A DNA stretch of 64,000 nt. Source: Cupriavidus respiraculi (GTDB taxonomy: Bacteria; Pseudomonadota; Gammaproteobacteria; Burkholderiales; Burkholderiaceae). The position numbers and the translations under genes are program-made. Shown piece by piece: positions 44,708 to 54,697 of the stretch (positions are counted from its first letter, which is position 1; each line of letters begins with the position of its first letter). Under the pieces are notes generated by a model, which was given only the letters and a program-made list of their open reading frames with translations, was not told where the DNA came from and did no database searches. The stretch lies in NCBI RefSeq assembly GCF_914271545.1, contig NZ_CAJZAH010000001.1:992001-1056000 (forward strand), read 5' to 3'.

Positions 44708-45742
44708 TCAGCCCCTGACATCGACCTCCGGCTGCACCGACATCCCCACCCTCAGGCGCTGGGCGTTGGCCTGGCCCGGATCGAGCGCGATCCGTACCGG
44801 CAGGCGCTGGACGATCTTGGTGAAGTTGCCGGTGGCGTTATGCGGGGCGATGGTCGAGTAGCTGACCCCGCTCGCGGGGCCGACGCTGTGCACGCGACCG
44901 GTGAATACCTCGCCCGGCAGCGCATCGACGGTGAGGCGTACCGGTTGCCCCGGCCGCATGCGCGCGAGCTGCGTCTCGCGGAAATTCGCCTCGACGTAGA
45001 TGTCGGCCAGCGGCACCACCGTCATCAGCGGGTCGCCGACCTTGGCCAGATTGCCCACGCGGATGTTCTTGTGGCCGATGGTGCCGGCGATAGGCGCCGC
45101 GATGCGGGTGTGGGACAGGTTCAGCTCGGCCTGTCCCAGTGCCGCCTCGGCCTGCGCCACGGCCGCGGTTGCACGCTGCGTCTCGGCACGCAGGATGGCG
45201 AGCCGTTCCGTTTCGGCTTCGAGCACGGCGCTGTCCTTGCTGTGCTGGGCGTCCTGCACGCGCAGGCGCGCCTGGGCCTGCTGGCGCGACTGTTCCGTGC
45301 CCGAGCCGTCGGCGGCGAGGCTGGTGTAGCGCTCGAAGTCGGCACGGGCCAACTGCCGGTTTGCCGCATCGGCCGCGAGCGTCGAGCGCGCCTGGCGGAT
45401 GACCGATTCCTGCACTGCGGTCTGCGCCTTCAGCGCCTCGGCGGTGGCCCGCGCGCTGTCCAGCATGGCCTTGGCGCTGCGCACGGCGATGAGGTAGTCG
45501 CGATCGTCCAGGCGCGCGAGCGGCTGTCCGGCCTGCACGCTCTGGTTGTCAGCGACCAGGACTTCGGTGACCAGGCCCGCGACGCGCGGCGCGACCACGG
45601 TGATATCGGCGCGGATATAGGCGTCGTCGGTCGACTGCGTGCCCGAAGAGGCTTCGGGCCGGTTGGCGAGCAGGGCCAGCAGTGCCGCCGTCGCGACGAC
45701 GGCGCCCCCGACCAGCAGTTTGGATGTCTTGGTGAGTGTCAT
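44708..45742 (-). CDS. HlyD/EmrA-type membrane fusion (periplasmic adaptor) protein
   Basis: A 344-residue adaptor with an N-terminal membrane anchor (LLVGGAVVATAALLALLA), a lipoyl half-domain (TDDAYIRADITVVAPRVAGLV), a long coiled-coil hairpin (residues 85-190), and the closing GTIGHKNIRVGNLAKVGDP and FTGRVHSVGPASG segments (each in part). It should bridge inner-membrane MFS pump and outer-membrane channel. Last gene of the OMF-MFS-HlyD operon read on the minus strand. Confidence 0.92.
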   Translation of the reverse strand: MTLTKTSKLLVGGAVVATAALLALLANRPEASSGTQSTDDAYIRADITVVAPRVAGLVTEVLVADNQSVQAGQPLARLDDRDYLIAVRSAKAMLDSARATAEALKAQTAVQESVIRQARSTLAADAANRQLARADFERYTSLAADGSGTEQSRQQAQARLRVQDAQHSKDSAVLEAETERLAILRAETQRATAAVAQAEAALGQAELNLSHTRIAAPIAGTIGHKNIRVGNLAKVGDPLMTVVPLADIYVEANFRETQLARMRPGQPVRLTVDALPGEVFTGRVHSVGPASGVSYSTIAPHNATGNFTKIVQRLPVRIALDPGQANAQRLRVGMSVQPEVDVRG

Positions 45743-45780
45743 GATGCGGGTGATACCGGGCTGAGTGACTTGACTTGGTG

Positions 45781-47328
45781 TCAGGATGCCGCCGCCTTGC
45801 GCGGCGACGGGATGTATTGCAGGGCGAAGGCAAGCGGGATCAGCGCCACTGCCAGCACCGCGAGCAGCAGGTAGGCATCGGCGACCGACAGCACGGCGGA
45901 CTGGCCCGCGATGGTCGCCGCGAGATCCGGCGGCGCGGGCGCCTGTGCCATTGCCGCATGGTCCAGCAGCATTTCCTTGTGAAAGCGCGAGCGCAGTTCG
46001 ACCACGCGCAGGATCAACGCCGATCCGACCAGCGAGCCGAGCGCGCGCAACAGGTTGACGATGCCCGCCACGAACGGGCCTTCCATCGGCCCAACCACGC
46101 TGGTGGCCAGGAACAGCATCGCCACCACCGCCATGGGCTGCCCGACCGCCTGCAGGCCCTGCGCCAGCGCGAACTCTGCCCACATCCACTGCGAGGTGAG
46201 GTGCGCGCCCAGCACGCAGGCCGCGGCTACGCACGCCAGGCCGACGGCCAGTACGGCCCGCGCGTCGACCCAGCGGCGATACAGCAGCAGCGACACGGCG
46301 GGCGCGATGACCAGCTGCGGCAGGCCGATCATCAGGCCGACCGGTGCGCTCTGCAGCGGGCGGTAGCCCCAGGCTTGCCCCAGATGCGTGGCCGGCAGCA
46401 GCGATCCGGAGAGAAACACCACCAGCAGGCAGACGAAGATCGAGAAACCCAGCCCGAGATTCCTGCGCAACAGCAGTTGCAGTTTGAGGAACGGCGATGG
46501 GTGGCGCCATTCCGTCCAGAGGTAGAACGCCACCAGCAGGCCCCCGGCCAGCAGGCTCGCGCGGATCAGCGGCGAAGCGAGCCACTCCAGCCGGTTGCCC
46601 TGGTCCAGCGCCACCGTCAGCAGCGCGAGGCCGACGACGCCGAAGGCCATGCCGAACCAGTTCGCCTGCGCGAAGCGCTCGGGACGCACCGGATCCCGCG
46701 GCAGACCCCATGCCACCAGCATGGCGGCCGCGACATTGGCGGGGACGATCTGCCAGTAGACCATGCGCAGGGCCGGCCACTGGTCGGTCCACAGACCGGC
46801 CAGCCAGGTGGAGACATTGGGCGCGAACGTGGCCGTCATGGCGTACAGCGCCAGCGCATAGAGGCGGATCGACGGCGGCAGGAAGCGCAGCGCGGCCATC
46901 ATCAGCAGCGGGATCATGGTGCCGCTGGCCATGCCCTGCACGAAGCGCATCCCCAGCAGCAGATCGATGTCCCTGAGGAACGGCAGCAGGCTCGCGATGC
47001 CGGAGGCGGCGAGCAGCATCAGCAGGTGAAAGCGGCGCAGGCCCAGCGTCACGGCAAACCAGCCGGCCAGCGGCATGGCGATGACCTCGCCGGCTGCATA
47101 GGCGGTGGCGAGCCACGAGCCATCGTCGAGTCCGAAGCCGTTGGCGCCGCGGATGTCCGGCAGCGTCAGCGTGCCGACGCGGCTGTTGATGCCGGCGGTC
47201 ATCGCCGCGACGAAGACGCCGAGCAGGCCGAGCGCCAGGCGCGGGCCGAAGGCCGCCACCGGGGGCGCGGCCGACGGTGGCGCGGCCGCACCAGGCGGCA
47301 TGGCGACGGTCGCCGGCATCCCGTTCAT
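45781..47328 (-). CDS. DHA2-type MFS drug exporter (EmrB-like)
   Basis: A 515-residue exporter with about 14 membrane segments, as in EmrB. The segments GVFVAAMTAGINSRVGTLTLPDIRG near the N-terminus and YAAGEVIAMPLAGWFAVTLGLRR are typical (each in part). The ATG at 47328 overlaps the preceding gene's stop (ATGA), so the start is firm. It exports drugs or small toxic compounds with protons. A second, longer in-frame start is ignored. Confidence 0.92.
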   Translation of the reverse strand: MNGMPATVAMPPGAAAPPSAAPPVAAFGPRLALGLLGVFVAAMTAGINSRVGTLTLPDIRGANGFGLDDGSWLATAYAAGEVIAMPLAGWFAVTLGLRRFHLLMLLAASGIASLLPFLRDIDLLLGMRFVQGMASGTMIPLLMMAALRFLPPSIRLYALALYAMTATFAPNVSTWLAGLWTDQWPALRMVYWQIVPANVAAAMLVAWGLPRDPVRPERFAQANWFGMAFGVVGLALLTVALDQGNRLEWLASPLIRASLLAGGLLVAFYLWTEWRHPSPFLKLQLLLRRNLGLGFSIFVCLLVVFLSGSLLPATHLGQAWGYRPLQSAPVGLMIGLPQLVIAPAVSLLLYRRWVDARAVLAVGLACVAAACVLGAHLTSQWMWAEFALAQGLQAVGQPMAVVAMLFLATSVVGPMEGPFVAGIVNLLRALGSLVGSALILRVVELRSRFHKEMLLDHAAMAQAPAPPDLAATIAGQSAVLSVADAYLLLAVLAVALIPLAFALQYIPSPRKAAAS

Positions 47329-48809
47329 TGCGCGCTCCCGGCGAACGGCGCGCGGGAGGCCGCGTGCGACGCGGGTGGCGGCGCCCATCCGCCGCCCAGC
47401 GCCTTGTAAAGGTGTACGACGGCCACCACGCTGCCGGTGGCCGCGTCGCTGAGTTCCAGTTCGCTTGCCAGCACGCCGCGCTGCGCCGTGAGCACGGTCA
47501 CGTAGTCCGCCACCCCGGCGCGATACGACGCTTCGGCGGCCTGCAAGGCCTCACGATTCTGGGCGAAGGCCTCTTCCAGCGCGGTCCGGCGTTGCTGCTG
47601 GGCGACCAGCGCATTCAACGCGTTGTCGACCTCGTGCCAGGCCTGCAGCACGGTCTGCCGGTAGGCGATGGCGGCCTCGCGCTGCCTGGACTCGGTCAAC
47701 TCCAGCGTGCGGACAAGGCGCCCTCCCTCGAAGATCGGCAGATGGATGCGCGGGCCGACGAAGAACTGCGTGGACGACCACAGCCCCAGGTCCTGGGCGT
47801 CGAACGCCTGCACGCCGAACCCGCCGGCCAGCGAGATGCGCGGATAGAAGTCAGCCTTGGCGGCGCCGATGGCGGCGGTCGCCGCGTGCAGCCGCGCCTG
47901 CGCGGCCTGGATATCGGGCCGGCGCTGCGCCAGTTCCGATGGCACGCCGACCGGCAGGCGCGGTGCGGCGCCGGGCAGCGGGCGCGCCTCGGCCAGTTGG
48001 GCGTCGAGCGCGCGCGGCGGCTGTCCGACCAGCAGGGCCAGCGCGTTCAGCAGCACGCCGTGCTGATCGCGCAGCTGCGGCAGCAGCGCGTCGACGGCGG
48101 CGAGCTGGGCGCGGGCCGATGCGAGATCGAAGCGTGTCGCCACGCCGTTGCGCTGCCGGCTCTGCGCCAGTTCCACCAGATGCGTGGCGATGGCGTGGTT
48201 CTGCCCGGCGATGGCGAGCCGCTTCTGCACGCCACGCAGCGCCAGATACTGGCGTGCAATCTCGGCGGACAGCGAAACCTGCGCGCCGCGCTGCTCCTGC
48301 ATGGTGGCTTCGAGGGAGGCCAGCGCGCCTTCGCGCTGGCGCCGCACCCTGCCCCACACATCGAGTTCCCAGCTCGCATCGAAGCCCGCCTGCCACAGCT
48401 CGTGGGCGGCCGTGCTCGCGCCCAGCCGGGCCATCGGGCCGTTCTCGCTGATGGCCTGGCGATCCATACCGGCCTTCAGGCCGACGCGTGGAAACAGCGC
48501 CGCCATCACGATGCCGCTGCGCGCGCGGCTCTGCTCCACGCGCTCCGCGGCCGCCTGCAGGCTCAGGTTGCCGTCCCAGGCGCGCGCGATCAGCGCATCG
48601 AGCACCGGGTCGTCGAGCAGGCGCCACCAGTCGCGTGGCACTGGATCGTCCGCCAGCGCCTGCACCGGCTGGCCGTCGCGGGGCTGCATGGTGGCGGCGG
48701 CCGAGGCGGCCTGCGGCGGTTCGAAGTCCGGGCCCACGGCGCATCCGGCGAGCAGCGCGGCCGCTCCCAGGAATCCGTGCCATCGGCCAAAATGCGTGAC
48801 GAAAGACAT
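47325..48809 (-). CDS. Outer-membrane efflux lipoprotein (NodT/OprM family)
   Basis: A 494-residue TolC-like channel lipoprotein. The signal peptide ends in the lipobox ALLAGC, then AVGPDFEPPQ, as in NodT proteins. Two repeated helical halves (one around IARQYLALRGVQKRLAIAGQ, the other around WHEVDNALNALVAQQQRR) form the channel. First gene of the three-gene operon; its start lies 98 bp from the divergent TetR gene, and two matching operator-like sites stand in that spacer. Confidence 0.92.
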   Translation of the reverse strand: MSFVTHFGRWHGFLGAAALLAGCAVGPDFEPPQAASAAATMQPRDGQPVQALADDPVPRDWWRLLDDPVLDALIARAWDGNLSLQAAAERVEQSRARSGIVMAALFPRVGLKAGMDRQAISENGPMARLGASTAAHELWQAGFDASWELDVWGRVRRQREGALASLEATMQEQRGAQVSLSAEIARQYLALRGVQKRLAIAGQNHAIATHLVELAQSRQRNGVATRFDLASARAQLAAVDALLPQLRDQHGVLLNALALLVGQPPRALDAQLAEARPLPGAAPRLPVGVPSELAQRRPDIQAAQARLHAATAAIGAAKADFYPRISLAGGFGVQAFDAQDLGLWSSTQFFVGPRIHLPIFEGGRLVRTLELTESRQREAAIAYRQTVLQAWHEVDNALNALVAQQQRRTALEEAFAQNREALQAAEASYRAGVADYVTVLTAQRGVLASELELSDAATGSVVAVVHLYKALGGGWAPPPASHAASRAPFAGSAQ

Positions 48810-48837
48810 GCTCGATCCAGTAATCCGAAAAATAAAC

Positions 48838-48853
48838 TAAACCTATCGGTACA
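48838..48853. promoter_or_regulatory. Operator-like site 1 in the efflux/TetR divergent promoter
   Basis: TAAACCTATCGGTACA, sharing 14 of 16 bases with the site at 48891-48906 as a direct repeat, 53 bp apart (about five helical turns). Its ACC....GGT core is pseudo-palindromic, as in TetR operators. It lies near the start of the efflux operon. Confidence 0.6.
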
Positions 48854-48890
48854 GGATGCTATGCTACGTGGCGAGACACGTCAACTTTTT

Positions 48891-48906
48891 TAAACCGCTC
48901 GGTACA
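48891..48906. promoter_or_regulatory. Operator-like site 2, abutting the TetR start codon
   Basis: TAAACCGCTCGGTACA, with a perfect ACCG/CGGT core, ends two bases before the TetR ATG at 48908. It would replace the usual Shine-Dalgarno position and suggests autoregulation. Confidence 0.6.
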
Positions 48907-48907
48907 C

Positions 48908-49561
48908 ATGAAAAAGCGCGATACGACATCTGTGGAAAACGCTCCCGAAGCCGCCCCCGGTCCCACCGGCAAGGCGCTGACCGTGCTGGACGCGGCCCGC
49001 GACGTCTTCCTGACACACGGCTTCGCCGGCGCGACCACGGACATGATCCAGCAGGCCGCCGGGGTGTCCAAGGCCACGGTCTATGCCCACTACGGCACCA
49101 AGGAGAACCTGTTCGCCGCGGTGATCGACCGCCAGTGCTCCGAGCACATGAATGCGCTGCGCGGGCTCGGCACGTTGCCCGGCGGCATCGAGGCGGTGCT
49201 GCGCGCACTGGCGCACGCCTACCTCGAGTTCGGTCTGGCGCCCGCGGGGCTGGCGCTGTTCCGCGTGTCCGCGGCCGAGGCACCGCGCTTCCCGCAGCTG
49301 GCCCGTACGTTCTATGAGAAGGGCCCGAAGGTGTACTGCGGCATCGTTGCCGAGCACCTGGAACGCGCGGTGCAGGCCGGCGAACTGGAACTGGGCGATA
49401 CCACGCTGCAGGAGGCCGCGGCCCTGTTCTTCAGCCTGGTGCGCGGCCAGGCGCAGCTGGAGTCCCTGCTGCACGCCGAGCGCAAGCCCACGGCGGCGCA
49501 GAAGAAGCGGTGGGTCGAACTGGCGCTGCGGACGTTTTTCGGGGCGTTCGGTACGCGCTAG
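48908..49561 (+). CDS. TetR-family repressor of the efflux operon
   Basis: A 217-residue TetR protein. The HTH is in residues 25-65 (GFAGATTDMIQQAAGVSKAT, then VYAHYGTKENLFAAVI). The C-terminal ligand domain is of the AcrR/BepR sort. It diverges from the OMF-MFS-HlyD operon, with two matching sites in the 98-bp spacer, one touching its own start codon. It should repress the pump until an efflux substrate binds. Confidence 0.9.
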   Translation: MKKRDTTSVENAPEAAPGPTGKALTVLDAARDVFLTHGFAGATTDMIQQAAGVSKATVYAHYGTKENLFAAVIDRQCSEHMNALRGLGTLPGGIEAVLRALAHAYLEFGLAPAGLALFRVSAAEAPRFPQLARTFYEKGPKVYCGIVAEHLERAVQAGELELGDTTLQEAAALFFSLVRGQAQLESLLHAERKPTAAQKKRWVELALRTFFGAFGTR

Positions 49562-49562
49562 A

Positions 49563-49578
49563 CGGCACGAGCGTGCCG
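49563..49578. terminator. Short hairpin between converging TetR and LysR genes
   Basis: A 7-bp stem CGGCACG/CGTGCCG with a 2-base loop, right after the TetR stop. No T tract; a weak terminator candidate. Confidence 0.3.
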
Positions 49579-49586
49579 CCCGTCCG

Positions 49587-50591
49587 CTATGCCCGCGCGG
49601 ATACCACCGCCTGCACGGTGCGCGACGACAGCGCCTTTGGCACGGCGACCCGCATCTCGTCGACGAAGCTGCGCAGCTTGGCCGGGTAGTAGCTGGCGTA
49701 GGGATAGATCAGATACATCGGCAGCGGCTGCGCGTGCCATTGCGGCAGCAGGTGGACCAGCTCGCCGCGGGCGATGTCTTCGGTAAACAGCCAGCTCGAG
49801 CCGACGGACACACCGAGCCCGAGCAGCGTCGCGCTGCGTAGCGCATACAGGCTGTCGGTGCTGATGCGCGGCTGGAAGACGACGCGGCGGCGCTCGTCCG
49901 TGCCATCGCGCGTCAGCGAGATATCGGTGCGGTAAAAGGTCCGCATCGACAGCCACGGCAGCCGCTCCAGGTCCTCCGGCTCCCGGGGCTGCGGCATCCC
50001 GTGCAGCAGTTTCGGCGACGCCACGACAACGCGGGGTACGTCGCCGAGACGGATCGCCACCGTGCCGGGGTCCTGCACCTCGCCGACATGGATGGCGCAA
50101 TCGATCGCGCCGCCCACGAAGTCCGGCATATGGTCCTCCAGCAGCCATTCGACCGACACCTTGTCATGGCGGCGCACGTAGTCGGCCAGCGGCCCGATCA
50201 GCAGCTGCTGCCCGAACGCGTGCGGCACCCACACGCGCAGCGTGCCTTCCGGCTCGTGCCGCACGCCGCGCAGGTCCTCCTCGAAGTTGGCCCAGTCGGC
50301 CACCAGCGTCTTGGCCCGCTCGAAACAGCGCTGGCCATCCTCCGTCAGCTTCATGCCGTGGGTGGATCGCTGCAGCAGCCGCACCTTCAGCAGCGCTTCC
50401 AGCGCCTTGAGCCGGCGGCTTACGGTGGGCTGCGTCGTGCCGAGCTGCGCGGCAGCCTGGGACAGGTTGCCGGCCTGCACGATGCGCACAAAGGTCTGCA
50501 CCAGTTCGATGCGATCGCTGCCAGCGGCGCGCAGCGTGGTTTCCACGCTGCCGCCCTCGTCGCCCGTCGGGGCCTGTTCCGCCTGCCGCAT
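49587..50591 (-). CDS. LysR-family transcriptional regulator
   Basis: A 334-residue LysR protein. The HTH (RIELVQTFVRIVQAGNLSQA; TTQPTVSRRLKALEAL) begins near residue 28, after a 27-residue leader. AGGAGAGG stands before the ATG at 50591; an ATG at 50612 in frame has a poorer site, so either is possible. The effector domain is standard. Divergent from the MFS gene at 50713, its likely target, across 121 bp. Confidence 0.9.
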   Translation of the reverse strand: MRQAEQAPTGDEGGSVETTLRAAGSDRIELVQTFVRIVQAGNLSQAAAQLGTTQPTVSRRLKALEALLKVRLLQRSTHGMKLTEDGQRCFERAKTLVADWANFEEDLRGVRHEPEGTLRVWVPHAFGQQLLIGPLADYVRRHDKVSVEWLLEDHMPDFVGGAIDCAIHVGEVQDPGTVAIRLGDVPRVVVASPKLLHGMPQPREPEDLERLPWLSMRTFYRTDISLTRDGTDERRRVVFQPRISTDSLYALRSATLLGLGVSVGSSWLFTEDIARGELVHLLPQWHAQPLPMYLIYPYASYYPAKLRSFVDEMRVAVPKALSSRTVQAVVSARA

Positions 50592-50712
50592 GTCCTGCCT
50601 CTCCTGCTTCATACCGTTCCCGTATAGCTGTTGTACGCCGCGCGCCTCTACCGGGCGGGCCCGTGCTGCACCACACTGCGAGCCAACACAACTTCCCTCC
50701 AAGGTATCGATC

Positions 50713-51945
50713 ATGTCGTCGCTACAATCCGCGCCCGCCACAGCCGCCACCGTGCGGGCCGCCCAGGCGCCCGCCGCTTCCCTGCCCGGCCGGCTCGTGC
50801 TGCTGCTGTCGGCGGGCGCGGGGCTGTCCGTCGCCTCCCTGTACTACAGCCAGCCGATGCTCGGCATCATGGCGCCCGATCTGGGCGCCTCCAACGCGGC
50901 GGTGGGCTTCGTGCCCACGCTGACGCAGCTCGGTTACGCGCTGGGCATCCTGCTGCTGGCGCCGCTGGGCGACCGCTTCGACCGCCGCCGCATTATCCTC
51001 GCCAAGTCCGTGGCGCTGGGCCTTGCCCTGCTGCTCGCGAGCTTTTCCTCCGGCATCGGCGTGCTGCTCGCGGCCAGCCTGGCGATCGGGCTGGCCGCGA
51101 CCATGGCGCAGGACATCGTGCCGGCCGCCGCCACGCTGGCGCCCGAAGCCGAGCGCGGCAAGGTCGTGGGCACGGTGATGACCGGCCTGCTGCTCGGCAT
51201 TCTGCTCTCGCGCGTGGTCAGCGGCTTCGTCGCCGAACAGTATGGCTGGCGCGCGATGTTCGTGGTCGCGGCGGCCAGCATCGCCGCCATCGGCCTCATC
51301 GCACGGCGTGGCCTGCCCCGCTTCGTGCCGACCAGCAATCTCTCGTATGGCGCCCTGCTCGGTTCGCTGCTGACCCTGGTGCGCCAGCACCCCGCGCTGC
51401 GCCGCGCGGCGCTGGCCCAGGGGCTGCTGGCGGTCGGGTTCAGCGCGTTCTGGTCCACCCTCGCCGTGATGCTGCATGGCGCCCCCTTCCATCTGGGCAG
51501 CGCGGCGGCGGGCATGTTCGGCCTTGCCGGTGCAGCGGGCGCGCTGGGCGCCCCGATCGCCGGCCGCATCGCCGACCGCCGCGGGCCCGAACTGGTGACG
51601 CGCCTTGGCGCGGCCCTGACCGCCGTCTCGTTCGCTTCCATGCTGTTCCTGCCCATGCTGTCGGGCCCCGCGCAGCTGTGGGTCATCGCGGCCAGCGCCG
51701 TGGGCTTCGACCTTGGCGTGCAGGTCACGCTCGTCGCCCACCAGACCATCGTCTACGGCATCGATCCCGGCGCCCGCAGCCGCCTGAACGCGGTGCTGTT
51801 CGTCAGCATGTTCACCGGCATGGCGGCCGGCGCGGCAATGGGCGCGCTGCTGCTGGCCCGCTTCGGCTGGACCGGCATCGCCGCGATGGCCACGCTCTCC
51901 GCCCTGGGCGCGCTCGCCGTGCGCCTGCTGCCGTCGCGCCGCTGA
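50713..51945 (+). CDS. MFS transporter, drug-efflux type
   Basis: A 410-residue MFS exporter with about twelve membrane segments. The pattern SVASLYYSQPMLGIMAPDLG and the loop LLAPLGDRFDRRRII are typical of the YdhP/AraJ-like branch (each in part). The ATG at 50713 follows AAGG. Divergent from a LysR gene. A strong terminator at 52107-52131 lies 160 bp on. The substrate is unknown. Confidence 0.9.
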   Translation: MSSLQSAPATAATVRAAQAPAASLPGRLVLLLSAGAGLSVASLYYSQPMLGIMAPDLGASNAAVGFVPTLTQLGYALGILLLAPLGDRFDRRRIILAKSVALGLALLLASFSSGIGVLLAASLAIGLAATMAQDIVPAAATLAPEAERGKVVGTVMTGLLLGILLSRVVSGFVAEQYGWRAMFVVAAASIAAIGLIARRGLPRFVPTSNLSYGALLGSLLTLVRQHPALRRAALAQGLLAVGFSAFWSTLAVMLHGAPFHLGSAAAGMFGLAGAAGALGAPIAGRIADRRGPELVTRLGAALTAVSFASMLFLPMLSGPAQLWVIAASAVGFDLGVQVTLVAHQTIVYGIDPGARSRLNAVLFVSMFTGMAAGAAMGALLLARFGWTGIAAMATLSALGALAVRLLPSRR

Positions 51946-52106
51946 TGCGCCGGTGCGTGCGGACGGAACTGTGCGGGTGGGCGGCCGCGCTGTCCACCCA
52001 TACCAAAAGACAGTTCCCGCCGCCTCCCTTTGTTCCTATGCTGCGCGGCCAGGGTCCATGAGCCGACGTGGCGCTCGTGGACCTGCCGCAGGACGGCAGC
52101 ACATGG

Positions 52107-52131
52107 AAGGCCGCCCGCTGGCGGCCTTTTT
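52107..52131 (+). terminator. Rho-independent terminator before the catalase gene
   Basis: Stem AAGGCCGCC (52107-52115) pairs with GGCGGCCTT (52120-52128), CGCT loop, followed by a T run to 52131. It may end the MFS transcript, or sit in the catalase leader 50 bp before its start. Confidence 0.8.
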
Positions 52132-52179
52132 CATGCCCGCCGACAACCCACCGCAAACGAACAACAACGAGAGGTCACG

Positions 52180-53628
52180 ATGAGCAGCAACGACAGCAAG
52201 GACATCCTCACCACCGCCGCCGGCGCCCCGGTCGCCGACAACCAGAATTCGCTGACCGCCGGCCCGCGCGGACCCATGCTGCTGCAGGACGTGTGGTTCC
52301 TGGAAAAGCTCGCCCACTTCGACCGCGAGGTCATCCCCGAGCGGCGGGTACACGCCAAGGGCTCGGGCGCCTTCGGCACCTTCACGGTGACCGACGACAT
52401 CACCCGCTATACCAAGGCCTCGATCTTCGCCCAGGTCGGCAAGCAGACCCCGCTGTTCCTGCGCTTCTCCACCGTCGCCGGCGAGCGCGGCGCGGCCGAC
52501 GCCGAACGCGACGTGCGCGGCTTCTCGGTCAAGTTCTACACCGACGAGGGCAACTGGGACGTGGTGGGCAACAACACCCCGGTGTTCTTCGTGCGCGACC
52601 CGCTCAAGTTCCCCGACTTCATCCACACCCAGAAGCGCAACCCGCGCACCAACCTGCGCGACCCCATCGCCGTGTGGGACTTCTGGTCGCGCCATCCCGA
52701 ATCGCTGCACCAGGTCACCATCCTGATGAGCGACCGCGGCGTGCCGCAGAACTACCGCCAGATGCACGGCTTCGGCTCGCACACCTACTCGTTCATCAAC
52801 GAGGCGGGCGAGCGCTTCTGGGTCAAGTTCCACTTCAAGTCGATGCAGGGCATCGCCAACTGGACCAACGAGGAAGCGGCCGCGGTGGTGGCCAACGACC
52901 GCGAGAGCGCCCAGCGCGACCTGTACGAGAACATCGAGCGCGGCAATTTCGCGCGCTGGAAGCTGCGCGTGCAGATCATGCCCGAGGCCGACGCGGCCAC
53001 CTACCGCATCAACCCGTTCGACCTGACCAAGGTCTGGCCGCACAAGGACTACCCGCTGATCGACGTGGGCGTGCTGGAGTTGAACCGCAATCCGGACAAC
53101 TACTTCGCCGAGGTCGAGCAGGCCGCGCTGAACCCGTCCAACGTGGTGCCGGGCATCGGCTTCTCGCCGGACCGGATGCTGCAGGGCCGGCTGTTCTCGT
53201 ACGGCGACGCGCAGCGCTACCGGCTGGGCGTGAACCACCACCAGATTCCGGTCAACGCGCCGAAGTGCCCGTTCCACAACAGTTTTCACCGCGACGGCGC
53301 GATGCGGGTCGACGGCAACCAGGGCAGCAAGCTGAACTACGAGCCCAACCGGCTGGGCGCCTATGGCGCCAGCGCGCGGGCGAGCGAGCCGCCGCTGGCC
53401 GTCGGCGACCAGGCCGACCGCTTCGACCATCGCGAGGACGGGGACTACTACAGCCAGCCCGGCGCGCTGTTCCGCCTGTTCGACGAAGGCCAGCGCCAGC
53501 GTCTGTTCGGCAATATCGCCGCGGCGATGCAGGGCGTGCCGATGGAGATCGTCAGCGTGCAGCTCGAGCACTTCCGCAAGGCCGATCCGGCCTATGGCGA
53601 AGGCGTCGCGCGAGCGCTGGGCCTGTAA
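52180..53628 (+). CDS. katA: Monofunctional haem catalase (clade 3)
   Basis: A 482-residue catalase, typical small-subunit length. The catalytic His58 is in [16 protein letters not shown] and the Asn in [14 protein letters not shown]; the proximal haem Tyr is in [15 protein letters not shown]. It destroys H2O2 in the cytoplasm. GAGAGGT precedes the ATG. Isolated from the next operon by about 290 bp; a terminator hairpin lies just upstream. Peroxide control through OxyR is likely from family knowledge, but no site was recognised. Confidence 0.95.
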   Translation: MSSNDSKDILTTAAGAPVADNQNSLTAGPRGPMLLQDVWFLEKLAHFDREVIPERRVHAKGSGAFGTFTVTDDITRYTKASIFAQVGKQTPLFLRFSTVAGERGAADAERDVRGFSVKFYTDEGNWDVVGNNTPVFFVRDPLKFPDFIHTQKRNPRTNLRDPIAVWDFWSRHPESLHQVTILMSDRGVPQNYRQMHGFGSHTYSFINEAGERFWVKFHFKSMQGIANWTNEEAAAVVANDRESAQRDLYENIERGNFARWKLRVQIMPEADAATYRINPFDLTKVWPHKDYPLIDVGVLELNRNPDNYFAEVEQAALNPSNVVPGIGFSPDRMLQGRLFSYGDAQRYRLGVNHHQIPVNAPKCPFHNSFHRDGAMRVDGNQGSKLNYEPNRLGAYGASARASEPPLAVGDQADRFDHREDGDYYSQPGALFRLFDEGQRQRLFGNIAAAMQGVPMEIVSVQLEHFRKADPAYGEGVARALGL

Positions 53629-53919
53629 GCGCGGGGGTCACCTCGCGACGGTGGCGTGGCGGGACGCACTTATACGAAGAGGTGATGGCGCCGGTGTGTC
53701 CCGGGCACTACGCTTCGACCGACCCGTGGACGCCACCCGCGGGACGCGCGCCAAAGCCGCGAACCGGCCCCGCCGCTAAGTTGAAGTTTTTTGAACGTGT
53801 ATGTGAGAGATGAGCGGTTTTAGGGATCACATTTCTCCGTATAGTTCATCCCAACGCAGCGAAACAAACCAACCGCGACGTTGCAATAAATTCACCGAAC
53901 TAACCTAAAGGAAGAAATC
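53629..53919. other. Intergenic region upstream of the Tat-hydrolase operon
   Basis: 291 bp. The last 140 bp are AT-rich with a TATAGT (53840-53845) that could be a -10 box, flanked by GGGAT/ATCCC (53823-53827, 53848-53852). AAAGGAAG precedes the next start. No small gene is convincing. Confidence 0.5.
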
Positions 53920-54606
53920 ATGTCGAACGCCAAGCTGGAAGTCCTGACCCCGCAAAACAGCCAACTGATCATCATCGACCACCAGCCGCAGATGGCCTTC
54001 GGCGTGCAGTCGATGGACCGCCAGACCATGAAGAACAACGTGGTCGGCCTGGCCAAGGCGGCCAAGATCTTCGATATCCCCACCACCATCACCACCGTCG
54101 AATCGGACTCGTTCTCGGGCTACACCTACCCCGAACTGCTGGACGTGTTCCCCGGCAAGCAGACGCTGGAGCGCACCTCGATGAACTCGTGGGACGACCA
54201 GAAGGTGCGCGACGCGCTCAAGGCCAATGGCCGCAAGAAGGTGGTCGTCGCCGGCCTGTGGACCGAAGTCTGCAATACGACGTTCGCGCTGTGCGCCATG
54301 CTCGAAGGCGACTACGAGATCTACATGGTGGCCGACGCCTCGGGCGGCACCACCAAGGAAGCGCACGACTACGCCATGCAGCGCATGGTGCAGGCCGGCG
54401 TGGTACCGGTGACCTGGCAGCAGGTGCTGCTCGAATGGCAGCGCGACTGGGCCCGCCGCGATTCGTATGACGCGGTGATGAAGCTGGTCAAGGAGCACTC
54501 CGGCGCCTACGGCATGGGCGTGGACTACGCCTACACGATGGTGCACAAGGCCGAGCAGCGCACCGCCACCCCGCACGAGTCGATCGCCCCGGTCGCCGCT
54601 CGCTGA
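53920..54606 (+). CDS. Isochorismatase-family hydrolase, YcaC-like
   Basis: A 228-residue cysteine hydrolase. [13 protein letters not shown] carries the Asp and [10 protein letters not shown] the Cys; [13 protein letters not shown] and [11 protein letters not shown] follow. It is related to the protein at 20056-20709. AAAGGAAG precedes the ATG. It is the first gene of a likely seven-gene unit, 91 bp before the Tat hydrolase gene. Substrate unknown. Confidence 0.9.
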   Translation: MSNAKLEVLTPQNSQLIIIDHQPQMAFGVQSMDRQTMKNNVVGLAKAAKIFDIPTTITTVESDSFSGYTYPELLDVFPGKQTLERTSMNSWDDQKVRDALKANGRKKVVVAGLWTEVCNTTFALCAMLEGDYEIYMVADASGGTTKEAHDYAMQRMVQAGVVPVTWQQVLLEWQRDWARRDSYDAVMKLVKEHSGAYGMGVDYAYTMVHKAEQRTATPHESIAPVAAR

Positions 54607-54697
54607 TCACCGCCAGAACTCTCGCGATCTCCCGGCAAGCGGCGCGCCGCACCACGGCGCGCCGCCCCGAATCCTCTTTCCCGACAGGTCCACAGAC

